Made by a program: the position numbers and the translations under genes. A stretch of DNA of 64,000 bases from Fibrobacter sp. UWH4 (GTDB taxonomy: Bacteria > Fibrobacterota > Fibrobacteria > Fibrobacterales > Fibrobacteraceae), in assembly GCF_900142475.1 (NCBI RefSeq), contig NZ_FRAY01000002.1:124001-188000 (forward strand), read 5' to 3'. Shown in pieces: positions 62,674 to 64,000 of the stretch. The notes beneath the pieces are model-generated. The model searched no databases and was not told where the DNA came from. It was given only the letters and a program-made list of their open reading frames with translations. Every line of letters begins with the position of its first letter. The stretch's first letter is position 1.

Positions 62674-64000
62674 ATGGCGAAGGAAAAGAAGCAGGTGTCG
62701 CTCGAAGCGGGTCTTTGGGCTGCGTGTAATAAGTTGCGCGGAAGCGTGAGTGCCACGGATTACGTGAACGTCGTGTTGGGGCTATTGTTCCTGCGGTTTG
62801 CCTATGACAAGTTTGAGGCACAACGTCAGGCTCTCCTTGCAAACGAAGACACGAAGGATTTCGTCAACAATCCGCGTTTTTACTCCAAGGAAAACGTGTT
62901 CTATCTCGAAGAGACGGACTGCTGGAACTACTTGCTCAAGAATTCCAAGAAGAACGACATCTACAAGCAGATTGACGATGCGTTCAACAATATGGAAAAG
63001 AACAATCCTTCGCTCAAGGGCGCTCTCCCGATAGGCTTCTATCGCGACCTGCATATCGAGGCGAACAAGTTCTCTTCGCTGATGGACGAAATCAACAAGA
63101 TGCAATACAGCACCGATGAAACGGACGATGTGATCGGTCGAGTTTACGAATACTTCTTGCGTAAGTTCTGCATTGCAGCAAAGTCCGAAAAAGGCGAGTT
63201 CTACACGCCGGGGAATATTGTTGAACTGATGACTGAAATCGTGCAGCCCTATACGGGTTCCGTTTTTGACCCGGCCTGCGGTTCGGGTGGAATGTTCGTG
63301 CAGTCGGCCGAATTTATCAAGCGCCACAAAGGCAACAAGAAGAACATTACCATTTATGGTCAGGAGTCGAATGACAAAACTTATAAACTTGCCCGAATGA
63401 ACCTGGCCATTCGCGGCTTGAATTGCAACTTGGGCGATGCCGACGCTTCGAGTTTTACGAACGATAAACATAAGGACTTGAAGGCGGACTTTATCCTGGC
63501 AAATCCGCCGTTCAATCTGAAGAACTGGCGAACGGAAGAAGAGTTGAAAAATGATGCCCGTTGGAAGGGCTACGAAGTTCCGCCGGTAAGCAATGCGAAC
63601 TATGCGTGGATTTTGCACATGATTTCGCACTTGAGCTATAACGGGACGGCGGCGTTCCTTTTGGCAAATGGCGCTTTAAACGCCGATGGCGATGAATACA
63701 AAATCCGCAAGAAATTAATCGAAGAACACAAGGTAGAGGCAATTATCGTACTGCCGCGAGATATGTTCTATGCGACGGATATTTCGGTGACGCTTTGGAT
63801 TGTGGGCAATCACAAGAAAGAAAAGACCGTAAAACGCGACGGCAAGAATGTCAAGCTTCGCAACCGCGAAAACGAGATTTTGTTCATTGACGCTCGCCAG
63901 CTTGGTGATGGTGGCGCAAACGAAGACGGCTTTACCCTTTTGACGGAAGAAAGCAAGCAACGCATTGCGCAAACGCTTTTCAACTGGCAATCCCCTGATT
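62674..64000 (+). CDS. hsdM: Type I restriction-modification methylase subunit HsdM (runs off the right edge)
   Basis: The frame from ATG 62674 opens AKEKKQVSLEAGLWAACNKLRGS, an HsdM N-terminus, then CIAAKSEKGEFYTPGNIVELM, FDPACGSGGMFVQS (SAM motif) and ILANPPFNL (NPPF catalytic motif of N6-adenine methylases). About 442 codons are present; the gene continues beyond 64000. HsdM forms a complex with HsdS and HsdR and methylates host DNA. GGAGAT lies before the ATG. Subunits S and R are expected downstream. Confidence 0.93.
   Translation, partial: MAKEKKQVSLEAGLWAACNKLRGSVSATDYVNVVLGLLFLRFAYDKFEAQRQALLANEDTKDFVNNPRFYSKENVFYLEETDCWNYLLKNSKKNDIYKQIDDAFNNMEKNNPSLKGALPIGFYRDLHIEANKFSSLMDEINKMQYSTDETDDVIGRVYEYFLRKFCIAAKSEKGEFYTPGNIVELMTEIVQPYTGSVFDPACGSGGMFVQSAEFIKRHKGNKKNITIYGQESNDKTYKLARMNLAIRGLNCNLGDADASSFTNDKHKDLKADFILANPPFNLKNWRTEEELKNDARWKGYEVPPVSNANYAWILHMISHLSYNGTAAFLLANGALNADGDEYKIRKKLIEEHKVEAIIVLPRDMFYATDISVTLWIVGNHKKEKTVKRDGKNVKLRNRENEILFIDARQLGDGGANEDGFTLLTEESKQRIAQTLFNWQSPD

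Overview
The window looks like a Fibrobacter chromosome (rumen or gut fibre degrader). The markers are two proteins built from FISUMP domains (Fibrobacter succinogenes major paralogous domain), lipoproteins whose mature N-termini are runs of serine, surface proteins sharing a C-terminal sorting-type tail, and intergenic clusters of AATTC-rich palindromes. No rRNA, tRNA, CRISPR array or insertion sequence was found. Assignments come from reading motifs and gene order; no database search was run.

Left part (0-25 kb): a glycosyltransferase and a membrane glycosyltransferase-like protein with a C-terminal NPCBM-like domain; two overlapping cyclic-di-GMP genes (FIST-GGDEF and PAS-GGDEF-EAL); a Cof-type HAD phosphatase; a DHH phosphoesterase; a LysE-type exporter; the envelope genes mraY, a UDPGP-family sugar nucleotidylyltransferase and an acyltransferase; a solute-binding lipoprotein; an alpha/beta-hydrolase-like protein without its nucleophile; a TPM protein; a CotH-like surface protein; a DUF3300 protein; an ArsR-methyltransferase fusion; a PAP2 protein and a FISUMP protein.

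Middle part (25-50 kb): four phased palindromes ahead of rsmE, then purT, a CorA-type channel, a frameshifted surface-protein gene, a nuclease-like protein, a GNAT toxin-antitoxin pair, fused secDF, a three-FISUMP lipoprotein, two alpha-glucan enzymes (GH13, GH77), an RND efflux pump with its adaptor, two coupled paralogous membrane proteins, and the ribosomal cluster rpsF-rpsR-rplI.

Right part (50-64 kb): a DRE-TIM lyase; a reverse-transsulfuration pair (mccB-like, mccA-like) behind a promoter, a 20-codon cysteine-rich leader peptide and an intrinsic terminator, which together read as a cysteine attenuator; a twice-damaged fic pseudogene; and an AT-rich island of four co-directional genes (SEFIR protein, HEPN-like protein, DUF2971 protein, metallophosphoesterase-STAND NTPase). 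The island lies beside a type I restriction methylase gene (hsdM) preceded by a promoter, a folded GC-rich segment and a T-tract. It is the best candidate for an undescribed defence system.

A theme across the window is REP-like palindromes. Several families sit between genes, and at least four genes carry copies in frame inside the coding sequence.
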